A DNA stretch of 34,639 nucleotides, from contig JAQZAZ010000053.1 in NCBI GenBank assembly GCA_029239355.1, positions 1 to 34,639 of the forward strand, given 5' to 3'. Below, one piece after another: positions 8,198-15,778 of the stretch (position 1 is the stretch's first letter; every line of letters starts with the position of its first letter). The notes below the pieces were generated by a model. It worked only from the letters and a program-made list of their open reading frames with translations, did no database searches and was not told the origin of the DNA. The stretch comes from Sphingobacterium sp. (GTDB lineage: Bacteria; Bacteroidota; Bacteroidia; Sphingobacteriales; Sphingobacteriaceae). Both the position numbers and the translations under genes were made by a program.

Positions 8198-8234
8198 AAT
8201 CTCGTAGAATTTTTATGCACTAATGATCGAATGA

Positions 8235-8882
8235 TTATGCGTTTTTAACTAGAATGCTTTCTAAGACGTTAGCAACATCCTCGCATTTGTCTGTTGCGTC
8301 TTCCATTGCGGATAATACCTCTTTGTGTTTGATCAATGAGATCGCATCTTTTTCAAATTCAAAAAGATCAGCCACCGCTTTGTCAAAAATATAGTCTGCT
8401 TTGTTTTCAACACTATTGATACGTACGCACGAATCAGTAATATTGCGAATGTTTTTTAAGTCACGAAGTTCGTGGATTGCTTTTGAGACATGCTCAGTAG
8501 CTTCTACCAAGAGATCCGCGATTTCGATCATCGGCTCTGTTGCTTTTTCAACCTTGTATAAATCCATTCTGTTGGCAGCGCCATGGATAAAGTCTGCTAC
8601 ATCGTCCAATGAACTTGCTAAAGAGTGTATATCTTCGCGATCAAAAGGTGTAATGAAATTTTTACCTAGTTCCAAATGAATTTGATGAGTGATGTTGTCG
8701 CCTCTATGCTCCAGGTCTTCCATCTTGCGTGTGAACTCCTTCTTCTTCTCCGGATTGTTTGAGTTAACAATATCTTTTAACAATTGAGACATTTCGATCA
8801 AATTGTTGCCTGCCTGTTCAAACAAAGGAAAGAATTTTTTGTCCTTTGGAACGAAGTATTGAAAAATGCTATTTAAAGACAT
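8235..8882 (-). CDS. DUF47 / PhoU-like phosphate transport regulator
   Basis: This 215-residue all-helical cytoplasmic protein belongs to the DUF47 (Pit accessory) family, related to PhoU. Metal-binding E/D-x-x-x-D motifs of the three-helix bundle are visible: FDREDIHSL (about 79-87), LDDVADFIHG (about 91-100), ENKADYIFD (about 159-167) and EDATDKCEDVAN (about 193-204). Members are found directly beside PiT transporters and are thought to tune phosphate uptake. It is the first gene of a two-gene operon with pit. Its promoter (8901-8908) carries an upstream 11-bp direct repeat that resembles a Pho box, and a PhoR-like kinase gene lies just upstream. Confidence 0.9.
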   Translation of the reverse strand: MSLNSIFQYFVPKDKKFFPLFEQAGNNLIEMSQLLKDIVNSNNPEKKKEFTRKMEDLEHRGDNITHQIHLELGKNFITPFDREDIHSLASSLDDVADFIHGAANRMDLYKVEKATEPMIEIADLLVEATEHVSKAIHELRDLKNIRNITDSCVRINSVENKADYIFDKAVADLFEFEKDAISLIKHKEVLSAMEDATDKCEDVANVLESILVKNA

Positions 8883-8900
8883 ATCTTAAATTTATTTTTG

Positions 8901-8908
8901 CAAAAGTA
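8901..8908 (-). promoter_or_regulatory. -7 promoter box TACTTTTG of the DUF47-pit operon
   Basis: This is an exact TAnnTTTG match on the minus strand, 18 nt before the ATG at 8882. The -33 position has no TTG but carries the direct repeats at 8915-8934, the layout expected of a promoter that depends on an activator. Confidence 0.5.
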
Positions 8909-8914
8909 ACACCC

Positions 8915-8934
8915 TAATGTTAAGTTAATGTTAA
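8915..8934 (-). promoter_or_regulatory. Pho-box-like direct repeat upstream of the phosphate operon
   Basis: The 9-mer TTAACATTA occurs twice on the minus strand (8934-8926 and 8923-8915), with starts exactly 11 bp apart, 6 nt upstream of the -7 box. PhoB-family regulators bind 11-bp direct repeats that replace the -35 element. The sequence differs from the enterobacterial box, so the assignment rests on spacing, position and gene context. Confidence 0.45.
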
Positions 8935-8972
8935 CATTGGTTTTGTTTAAACACAAAAGTGTCATCAATTGT

Positions 8973-10010
8973 TTAATCTCCTGTTTGAACTTTTTGCAAA
9001 GTAAAGCCGAAAGTAGTTCCAATTCCCTCAGTACTACGTACGTTGACGTTCTGTTGATGGGCTTCGATGATATGTTTTACAATAGCGAGGCCTAGGCCGG
9101 ATCCGCCAATATCTCTTGATCGACTTTTGTCTGTTCGGAAGAATCGCTCGAATACGCGGCTCAGATTTTTTTCTTCAATGCCATAACCATCGTCAGTGAT
9201 TTCAATGAGCACCTGCTCAAATAGTGGGAAAATTTTGATTTTTGTGGTACCACCTTCCTTCCCATATTTGAGGGAATTGTCTATCAGATTATAGAGCACC
9301 TGATGTATTTTATTGCGATCGGCCTTGACCCAGTGCGGTGTGCCGGCCTTAGGCTTAAACTCGATTTTGATATTGTGCTGTTTGGCTTTGTCTTCCAATG
9401 AATAGGAGGTGTCTTTGATTAGGTCTACGATGTCAAATTTTTCAATGTTCAAGACCATCTTTCCGGATTCCAGTTTGGATATTTCATCTAAATCTTGAAT
9501 GAGGTAATTCAATCTATCAAGATTGCGGGCAGCTTTATCCAAGAAATTTTTTGCCATTTCCATATCCTCTTCCATTAATCCGTCTTGCAGGGTTTCGATG
9601 TAACCCTGGGTGGCAAACAGGGGAGTTTTGAACTCATGTGAGATATTGGATAGAAATTCACGCCGAAATTTCTCCTGAGATTTTAATTGTTCAATTTCAT
9701 TTTTTTTATCTTTTGCCCAGGCTTTTACATCATTTTCGGCATCTGTAATGGGATCTTCACTGACATGTTCACCAATTGCATCTTTAAGATCCTTGCCAAG
9801 TTTGAGGTTGTGAATGAGCTTATACATGGTATTGAGACGGCGATAGATGTATTTCTCGAAAAGATAATTGAATAGAAGAAAGCACACTACCAGCGCAACA
9901 AAAAATATAATCAGCGCGGTCTGAAGATCATGTTTATAATAAAAGCTGATGGTGGATATTGCGATACCAACGCCAGCGGAGTTTGCCAGTAATAATTGTC
10001 TAAAATTCAT
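8973..10010 (-). CDS. membrane sensor histidine kinase, PhoR-like
   Basis: This 345-residue kinase has two N-terminal membrane helices (about 8-24 and 30-50) with almost no periplasmic loop, then a linker (about 55-115), a HisKA domain with the phospho-acceptor H125 in SNISHEFKTP, and an HATPase domain: N-box N241/N245 in LYNLIDNSLKYG, G1 box DDGYGI (273-278), F-box ERFFRTD and G2 box GGSGLGLAI (302-310). All catalytic boxes are intact. The lack of a sensor loop and the DUF47-pit neighbours point to a PhoR-type phosphate sensor. No response regulator is in the window, which is unusual. A terminator hairpin ends only 10 nt before its ATG. Confidence 0.88.
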   Translation of the reverse strand: MNFRQLLLANSAGVGIAISTISFYYKHDLQTALIIFFVALVVCFLLFNYLFEKYIYRRLNTMYKLIHNLKLGKDLKDAIGEHVSEDPITDAENDVKAWAKDKKNEIEQLKSQEKFRREFLSNISHEFKTPLFATQGYIETLQDGLMEEDMEMAKNFLDKAARNLDRLNYLIQDLDEISKLESGKMVLNIEKFDIVDLIKDTSYSLEDKAKQHNIKIEFKPKAGTPHWVKADRNKIHQVLYNLIDNSLKYGKEGGTTKIKIFPLFEQVLIEITDDGYGIEEKNLSRVFERFFRTDKSRSRDIGGSGLGLAIVKHIIEAHQQNVNVRSTEGIGTTFGFTLQKVQTGD

Positions 10011-10019
10011 CTGTTGAAT

Positions 10020-10043
10020 AAAAAAGGCTCCTAATTGGAGCCT
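10020..10043 (-). terminator. rho-independent terminator after psd, in the kinase leader
   Basis: On the minus strand AGGCTCC and GGAGCCT (10043-10037 and 10031-10025) form a perfect 7-bp stem with a 5-nt loop, followed by six T residues. It ends 10 nt before the kinase ATG at 10010. It should stop psd transcripts, so kinase expression needs read-through or a promoter overlapping the hairpin (TAACTTAG, 10048-10041, is one candidate). Confidence 0.85.
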
Positions 10044-10072
10044 AAGTTACTTATTATGGTATTAATAAATTG

Positions 10073-10726
10073 TTAAAATTTTCCGATAATGGTCTTGGCC
10101 CCAGTAACTTTATCGCCAATATTCACATTGATTTCTGTTCCTAGTGGTAGAAACAGATCGACACGCGAACCAAATTTGATAAAACCGAACTCGTTGCCTT
10201 GCACAACCTGGTCATTTTCCTTTACGTACCAAACAATGCGGCGGGCTAATGCGCCGGCGATTTGACGAAAGAGAACTTCTCTTCCTTCTTTATCTTTCAC
10301 CACTACAGTCGTTCTTTCATTATCTGTAGAGGATTTTGGATGCCAGGCAACCAAAAATTTCCCTGGATGGTATTTGAAAAAAGTGACCAGACCACTAATG
10401 GGATTTCGATTCACATGGACATTGACGGGAGACATGAAAATAGAGACCTGTATCCTTCTATCGTGAAAATACTCGTTTTCTTCGGTCTCTTCGATAACCA
10501 CAACTTTTCCATCTGCAGGGCATAAGATTGTACCATCTTGTGGACTAACGACTTTCTTGGGACTTCTAAAAAACTGGACAACAGTGATGAGCAGGAATGC
10601 TGAAAGGGCATAAATAAACCATTTTACATACTGTGAAGCATCATAATAATCCGCAACGGCATTGATGATAAAGATAAAAAGTATAGCAATCGCTAAGGTG
10701 GTATATCCTTCTTTATGGAATTTCAT
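10073..10726 (-). CDS. psd: phosphatidylserine decarboxylase proenzyme
   Basis: This 217-residue protein converts phosphatidylserine to phosphatidylethanolamine at the inner membrane. It is the short Bacteroidota/archaeal type: two N-terminal membrane helices (about 10-25 and 32-51), then the catalytic domain with PADGKVV (70-76), MSPVNVHVNR (98-107) and the self-cleavage site at G186-S187 in KFGSRVD, where the new pyruvoyl group forms from S187. The conserved H104 and the H119 region (KYHPGKF) are present. The ATG at 10726 has a -7 box TATCTTTG 15 nt upstream, partly embedded in the gap after the MORN gene. The usual partner pssA is not adjacent. The gene ends at a clear terminator. Confidence 0.93.
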   Translation of the reverse strand: MKFHKEGYTTLAIAILFIFIINAVADYYDASQYVKWFIYALSAFLLITVVQFFRSPKKVVSPQDGTILCPADGKVVVIEETEENEYFHDRRIQVSIFMSPVNVHVNRNPISGLVTFFKYHPGKFLVAWHPKSSTDNERTTVVVKDKEGREVLFRQIAGALARRIVWYVKENDQVVQGNEFGFIKFGSRVDLFLPLGTEINVNIGDKVTGAKTIIGKF

Positions 10727-10741
10727 ATCTATTTATTTCTG

Positions 10742-10749
10742 CAAAGATA
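10742..10749 (-). promoter_or_regulatory. -7 promoter box TATCTTTG of psd
   Basis: This is an exact TAnnTTTG match in the 24-nt gap between the MORN-repeat gene and psd, with no TTG at the -33 distance. It suggests psd can be transcribed apart from polA and the MORN gene. Confidence 0.4.
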
Positions 10750-10750
10750 A

Positions 10751-11881
10751 TTATTTACTCGAATTGTCGATTTGTCTTTCAATTTTAATTGAATGCGTAT
10801 AGACCTTTCCATCACTTGCTGTGGCAATACTTCCGGAAACTTTAATCGTATCGTCCTGAGGTTGATCTTGTTTATAGGTTGGAAAATAAAAATCTATACC
10901 TTTCGCAATCCGGTTCAAAATATTATGGTAATTTTCATTACTAGAATCTACATTGAGCTTGAGGCTTCGCATATTGGCTGCTCCTGTTTTTTTCACCTCA
11001 ACTTCATAAGAGAAATTTAATTGATTGGTAACTGCGATTCCGCTTTTATTGATTCCATCAGTAAAACGTTTGGCAAGAAACGCATAGAAATTTGAGAAGT
11101 CATCAAAACTACAGGATTTACTGTTTAGTAATTCTGCACGAACGAAATAATCGTAGGGAAGAATACTTAACGACTGAAAATCTTCGTTTGGAAGCTCTCC
11201 ATTGTCATCGTAGGTAACCGTAATTTGTCCATTAACAAACCGTTGTGTCATTGCATAAATCGGCTGCTGTCCTACATTATAAAAGTAGGTGTTCCAATTC
11301 CCTTGTGGTTTACCAGCTTTTACTTTCCCTTTGCGCAAATAAAAATCATAACCAAATTCGGTAAAGCCTTCGAATGGTATTGCAAACTCGTAGTTGCCCT
11401 CACCATTAACGACTTCCTGTTTCCCCCGGTTATCCCAATAATCTTTGATGAAATATCCAAAATCGCCGTAGCTGACTGTCAATAATGGCTTCCCATCAGG
11501 ATAATAATATTTCCAATCGCCAATAGGGTAGTTGTCTTTAAAATTTATTTCCCATTTCAGCACGCCATTTGGGTGAAAAGCTTGAAATAGGCCCTCTTTT
11601 TTACCATCCTTATAGTTTCCGATAAGCAAGCGATTGCCATTGGGGGCAAAATCACGAAATTCCCCTTCGAAAATTTGCTTTGTGAAATCAAATTTGCTTA
11701 CGCGTTCAATTGTTTTGAATTCGCAATCTTTTGCTGCCAGATAATAATATTTATCAAAATAGAAACGAATTAATCCCTGATCTAATTTTTCGTAAAATAC
11801 AGGTTTATCTTCTTGCGCCTGGATAGGTTTAAAGTACAACGAGGATAATAATAACAGAATATAAATGAATGTTCTAGTCAT
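10751..11881 (-). CDS. secreted MORN-repeat (YwqK-like) protein
   Basis: This 376-residue exported protein has a signal peptide (about 1-22, FKPIQAQ, with cleavage near A22) and MORN_2-type repeats at about residues 80-140, with lines such as GNYKDGKKEGLFQAFHPNG and IGDWKYYYPDGKP. Further repeat-like segments follow to about residue 220. The C-terminal 130 residues look like a mixed alpha/beta domain that may resemble the TonB C-terminal fold, but this is uncertain. The repeats are shared with YwqK-family proteins often labelled antitoxins; nothing here supports a toxin-antitoxin role. The gene begins 8 nt after polA and is probably in the same operon. Function unknown. Confidence 0.75.
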   Translation of the reverse strand: MTRTFIYILLLLSSLYFKPIQAQEDKPVFYEKLDQGLIRFYFDKYYYLAAKDCEFKTIERVSKFDFTKQIFEGEFRDFAPNGNRLLIGNYKDGKKEGLFQAFHPNGVLKWEINFKDNYPIGDWKYYYPDGKPLLTVSYGDFGYFIKDYWDNRGKQEVVNGEGNYEFAIPFEGFTEFGYDFYLRKGKVKAGKPQGNWNTYFYNVGQQPIYAMTQRFVNGQITVTYDDNGELPNEDFQSLSILPYDYFVRAELLNSKSCSFDDFSNFYAFLAKRFTDGINKSGIAVTNQLNFSYEVEVKKTGAANMRSLKLNVDSSNENYHNILNRIAKGIDFYFPTYKQDQPQDDTIKVSGSIATASDGKVYTHSIKIERQIDNSSK

Positions 11882-11889
11882 AACAAAAA

Positions 11890-14694
11890 TTAATGTGCCT
11901 CAAGCCAATTTTTACCTTCTCCGATTTCAACGACCAACGGTACAGTTGTTTTTATCGCATTTGTCATTTTGTCCAGAATAATGGTTTTAAAAACTTCCAC
12001 TTCTTGCGTCGGAACATCAAATACCAACTCATCATGCACCTGCATAATCATTTTACCTATGAGTCCCTGTTGTTCGATTTCCTTTTGTATCGCAATCATG
12101 GCAATCTTGATTAAATCTGCTGCTGAGCCTTGAATCGGTGCATTGATTGCATTTCGTTCAGCAAATCCGCGAACGGTCATATTTGCAGAATTAATATCTC
12201 TCAAATAACGTCTGCGCTTTAAAATTGTTTCAACGTACCCTTTCTCTTTGGCAAATTCAACGGCATCACTCATATATTTCTTGATCCCCGTATATTGATT
12301 GAAATATTCATTAATGATGTCCGTTGCTTCTTTCCGTGAAATACCTAGATTTTGGGATAGACCAAAGGCGGATTGACCATAAATAATTCCGAAGTTAACT
12401 GCTTTCGCATTGCGTCGTTGTTCGGAAGTTACTTCGTCGAAAGCCATGTTATAAACTTTCGCTGCCGTAGCGCGATGGATATCATGACCTTGACTAAAAG
12501 CTTCCATCATATTCTGATCTTTACTCAATTCCGCAATCAGGCGTAATTCGATCTGCGAATAATCGGCGGATAAGATCACATTGTCCGCTGAGCGGGGAAT
12601 AAATGCTTTTCTCACTTCCCGTCCTCTTTCCGTCCGGATCGGGATATTCTGCAGATTTGGGTTGGTGGAGCTCAAACGGCCTGTTGCGGCAACAGCCTGA
12701 TTGTAGGACGTATGGATGAGGCCAGTTTCTGGATTGATCAATTCGGGCAATGAATCTACGTAAGTGGATTTTAATTTCTGTAATTGCCTAAAATTCAAAA
12801 TGTCCTGAACGATATCCGATTTATGTGCCAACGCCAATAAAACATCTTCGCCAGTTTTATATTGCCCGGTTTTTGTTTTTTTTGCCTTCGGATCCAATTG
12901 GAGCTTGTCGAATAATACTTCACCTAACTGTTTTGGCGAGGCGATATTGAAGTTAACTCCCGCTTTTTCAAATATAGAGTCTTCGAGATTCCGAATATCC
13001 TGTTCTAAGGTTTTAGAAAATTCACCTAAAGCAGGGACGTCAATCTTTACGCCATTCCGTTCTATTTCTGCTAATACATAGACAAGTGGAAATTCAACCT
13101 CCTGGGCTAATTGTAACGTGTCGGTTTCCAATAAAAGAGGCTGAAATATGTTTCTAAGCTGCAGTGTAATATCCGCATCTTCGGCCGCATATTCTTTGAT
13201 CTGCTCGAATTCGACATCACGCATATTACCTTGCTTTTTTCCTTTTTCGCCAATGAGCTCGGTAATTGAAACAGGGCTGTAATTTAAATAGTTTTCAGCG
13301 AGTACATCCATTCCGTGTCTTGTATCGGGATCAATGAGGTAATGCGCCAACATGGTATCAAATAGAGTCCCCTGAACTTTAATGCCATATCGGGCCAATA
13401 ATAAGATATCGTATTTGATATTTTGACCGATCTTTTCAATTGCTGGATTTTCCAGTACAGGTTTAAAAATGTTGACGATGCGCTGTGCTTCTTCCCGATT
13501 TGCTGGCGTGGGAATATAGTATGCTTTTCCCGTTTCAAATGAAAAGGAGAGTCCAACAACATCAGCAAGGTTTGCGTCTAATCCTGTTGTTTCAGTATCA
13601 AAACAAAAGCTCTCCTTTGCCGCAAGCTCCTTGGCAAGCTTTTCTTGTTCTTCGGTCGTATCAATTAGAGTGTATTCGTGCGCGGTATTATGAATGTTTT
13701 TTAAGGCGATATTTTCATTAGAAACTTCTATTGCGATATCTGTAGTCGTTGTTACCGTTGTCGTTTGTACAGCGAATAAATCCATTTGTCCGCTCAAAGG
13801 GCTATTCTTTTCAAGTATGGAGAAATCATCTCCAAAAACTCTTTTTCCAAGCGTTCTAAACTCCAACTCAGCAAAGAGGGGCTCGAGAATATCTTTATTT
13901 GGGTCTTCAAGTTCCAATGCTTTTTCGTCAAGCTCAACGGGGACGTCCAATAGAATTGTCGCTAATTTTTTTGAGATCAATCCCTGTTCTGCAAAATTTT
14001 CGACGTTTTCACGCATTTTGCCTTTAAGCTGATCGGCATTGGCTATTATTCCTTCAACTGAACCAAATTCTTGCACTAATTTCTTTGCGGTCTTCTCTCC
14101 AATGCCAGGAATTCCTGGGATATTATCTACTGCATCACCCCATAGCCCCAAAATGTCAATGACCTGACAGACATCAGTGACTTCCCATTTTTCTCGGATT
14201 TCTTTCACTCCCTGTACTTCGGCTCCATTACCCATACGGGCGGGCTTGTAAATAAAAATATTGTCAGAAACAAGTTGACCAAAATCTTTATCGGGTGTCA
14301 TACAGTAGACTTGAAAGTTTTCTTGCTCCGCTTTTTTGGCCAATGTTCCGATGATATCATCGGCTTCATAACCGTCCATGGTAATTATCGGGATATTGAA
14401 TCCTTCAATCAGGCGGTAAATGTATGGAATAGAAGCCGAAAGATCTTCGGGCATTTGTTGGCGATGTGCTTTATAGGCTTCAAATTCAATATGGCGTGCT
14501 GTGGGTGCAGCTGTATCGAACACTACCGCTATATGAGAAGGTTGCTGATTTTTCAATACCTCCAATAGCGTATTGGTAAATCCCATGATTGCCCCGGTAT
14601 TCAACCCTGTCGAGGTGATACGTGGGGTCTTACTCAATGCAAAATATGCCCTATATATAAGAGCCATTCCATCTAAAAGAAATAGTTTTTTCAC
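11890..14694 (-). CDS. polA: DNA polymerase I
   Basis: This 934-residue three-domain polymerase for repair and Okazaki fragment processing has a 5'-3' exonuclease (about 1-300, KKLFLLDGMALIYRAYFAL at the start), a 3'-5' proofreading exonuclease (about 345-520) and a family A polymerase (about 560-934). The proofreading residues look intact: FDTETTGLD, NIKYDILLL and YAAEDADITLQL supply the DEDD set. Polymerase motifs A (SADYSQIELRL), B (RRNAKAVNFGIIYG) and C (MQVHDELVFD) are all present. The start codon is GTG at 14694, since no ATG fits. A -7 box TACCTTTG (14725-14718) lies 23 nt upstream. The MORN gene follows after 8 nt, and rsgA diverges upstream. Confidence 0.96.
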   Translation of the reverse strand: MKKLFLLDGMALIYRAYFALSKTPRITSTGLNTGAIMGFTNTLLEVLKNQQPSHIAVVFDTAAPTARHIEFEAYKAHRQQMPEDLSASIPYIYRLIEGFNIPIITMDGYEADDIIGTLAKKAEQENFQVYCMTPDKDFGQLVSDNIFIYKPARMGNGAEVQGVKEIREKWEVTDVCQVIDILGLWGDAVDNIPGIPGIGEKTAKKLVQEFGSVEGIIANADQLKGKMRENVENFAEQGLISKKLATILLDVPVELDEKALELEDPNKDILEPLFAELEFRTLGKRVFGDDFSILEKNSPLSGQMDLFAVQTTTVTTTTDIAIEVSNENIALKNIHNTAHEYTLIDTTEEQEKLAKELAAKESFCFDTETTGLDANLADVVGLSFSFETGKAYYIPTPANREEAQRIVNIFKPVLENPAIEKIGQNIKYDILLLARYGIKVQGTLFDTMLAHYLIDPDTRHGMDVLAENYLNYSPVSITELIGEKGKKQGNMRDVEFEQIKEYAAEDADITLQLRNIFQPLLLETDTLQLAQEVEFPLVYVLAEIERNGVKIDVPALGEFSKTLEQDIRNLEDSIFEKAGVNFNIASPKQLGEVLFDKLQLDPKAKKTKTGQYKTGEDVLLALAHKSDIVQDILNFRQLQKLKSTYVDSLPELINPETGLIHTSYNQAVAATGRLSSTNPNLQNIPIRTERGREVRKAFIPRSADNVILSADYSQIELRLIAELSKDQNMMEAFSQGHDIHRATAAKVYNMAFDEVTSEQRRNAKAVNFGIIYGQSAFGLSQNLGISRKEATDIINEYFNQYTGIKKYMSDAVEFAKEKGYVETILKRRRYLRDINSANMTVRGFAERNAINAPIQGSAADLIKIAMIAIQKEIEQQGLIGKMIMQVHDELVFDVPTQEVEVFKTIILDKMTNAIKTTVPLVVEIGEGKNWLEAH

Positions 14695-14717
14695 AAAATT
14701 GAATTTTAGTCTTCTTA

Positions 14718-14725
14718 CAAAGGTA
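14718..14725 (-). promoter_or_regulatory. -7 promoter box TACCTTTG of polA
   Basis: This is an exact TAnnTTTG match on the minus strand, 23 nt before the GTG start. No TTG is seen at the -33 distance. The divergent rsgA promoter lies about 40 bp away. Confidence 0.45.
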
Positions 14726-14762
14726 AGAAATTCATCAAACCGTAAGTTTAATAAATTTTTAC

Positions 14763-14770
14763 GATTTTTG
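14763..14770 (+). promoter_or_regulatory. possible -7 box of rsgA (GATTTTTG)
   Basis: This matches TAnnTTTG at seven of eight positions. It ends 4 nt before an ATG at 14775 that opens a 9-codon frame, whose TGA overlaps the rsgA ATG (ATGA at 14801-14804). Confidence 0.3.
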
Positions 14771-14800
14771 TGCTATGACACATTTAATGCAAGAGGTTCT

Positions 14801-15721
14801 ATGAGAGGATTGGTAACAAAGTCCACGGGTAGCTGGTATCAGGTTTTGGGCGAAGACGGAAAGCGATATGATTGCCGGATTAAAGGAAAATTTCGTACCA
14901 AAGGAATTAAAACAACCAACCCTGTGGCCGTGGGAGATTGGGTACATTTCGATGTGGAACCGGATCTTGAAAGTGCTGTCATTCGTGAATTGGAACCCCG
15001 CCGCAATTATATTATTCGAAAGTCGGTCAATTTATCCAAACAAACGCAGATTATCGGTGCCAACTTAGATCAGGCTTTTCTGGTGGTTACTTTAGCTTCT
15101 CCTCCAACGTCCCTGGGTTTTATCGATCGCTTTTTGGTAACCACTGAAGCTTATAGCATACCGGCAGTGCTTATTTTTAATAAACTCGATCTTTTTAGCG
15201 ATGAGGGCCTAGAGATATTGGCCGAGTATAAAGCCATTTATGAACGGATAGGTTATCCATGCTACGAGGTTTCGGCGTTGACAGGAAAGAATATCGATGT
15301 TGTTAAGGAATTGCTTCAGGATAAGATTACATTGGTTTCGGGGCATTCCGGTGTCGGCAAATCTACGTTGATTAATGCTATTGTACCAGAATATGGTTTG
15401 AAAACCGGTGAAATTTCGGATTGGTCTGATAAAGGGAAGCATACAACTACATTTGCGGAGATGTTTGATTTACCATTTGGGGGTAAACTGATTGATACGC
15501 CCGGCATTCGCGAATTGGGAATTGTAGATATCGAAAAACAAGAACTGTCTCACTTTTTCCCTGAGATGCGTGCGTTGATGAACCAATGCCGGTTCAATAA
15601 CTGTCGACATATCAACGAACCGGGATGTGTCATTATGGAAGCGGTCGAGGAAGGCGAGATTGAATCATCCCGTTACGATAGTTATCTCAGTATGTATCAT
15701 AATGAAGATAGTAGAGCATAA
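14801..15721 (+). CDS. rsgA: ribosome small-subunit-dependent GTPase A
   Basis: This 306-residue circularly permuted GTPase assists late 30S subunit maturation. Order of parts: OB-fold (about 1-70), G4 NKLD (127-130), G5 SAL (158-160), G1 GHSGVGKS (181-188), G3 DTPG (232-235), then the zinc knuckle with C263, C268, H270 and C276. All key residues are present. A longer frame opens upstream at 14573 inside polA sequence, but ATG 14801 is chosen because MRGLVTKSTGSWYQV is the usual N-terminus and AAGAGG lies just upstream. A large bidirectional terminator follows the stop. Confidence 0.95.
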   Translation: MRGLVTKSTGSWYQVLGEDGKRYDCRIKGKFRTKGIKTTNPVAVGDWVHFDVEPDLESAVIRELEPRRNYIIRKSVNLSKQTQIIGANLDQAFLVVTLASPPTSLGFIDRFLVTTEAYSIPAVLIFNKLDLFSDEGLEILAEYKAIYERIGYPCYEVSALTGKNIDVVKELLQDKITLVSGHSGVGKSTLINAIVPEYGLKTGEISDWSDKGKHTTTFAEMFDLPFGGKLIDTPGIRELGIVDIEKQELSHFFPEMRALMNQCRFNNCRHINEPGCVIMEAVEEGEIESSRYDSYLSMYHNEDSRA

Positions 15722-15761
15722 TAAAGAAAGGCTTCCACACATTTGGAGGCCTTTCTTTATT
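15720..15761. terminator. bidirectional terminator between rsgA and the convergent gene
   Basis: Arms 15720-15736 and 15745-15761 pair over 17 positions with one wobble around an 8-nt loop. The GC core is flanked by A-rich and T-rich arms, so it ends in a T tract on both strands and can stop both rsgA and the gene at 15779. Confidence 0.9.
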
Positions 15762-15778
15762 TAAAGGAAAGAGCGTCT

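Noticed and set aside
10751..11881. MORN-repeat gene as the antitoxin of a toxin-antitoxin system
   Set aside because: It has a secretion signal and no small toxin gene beside it; its neighbours are polA and psd. The antitoxin label comes only from the YwqK name.
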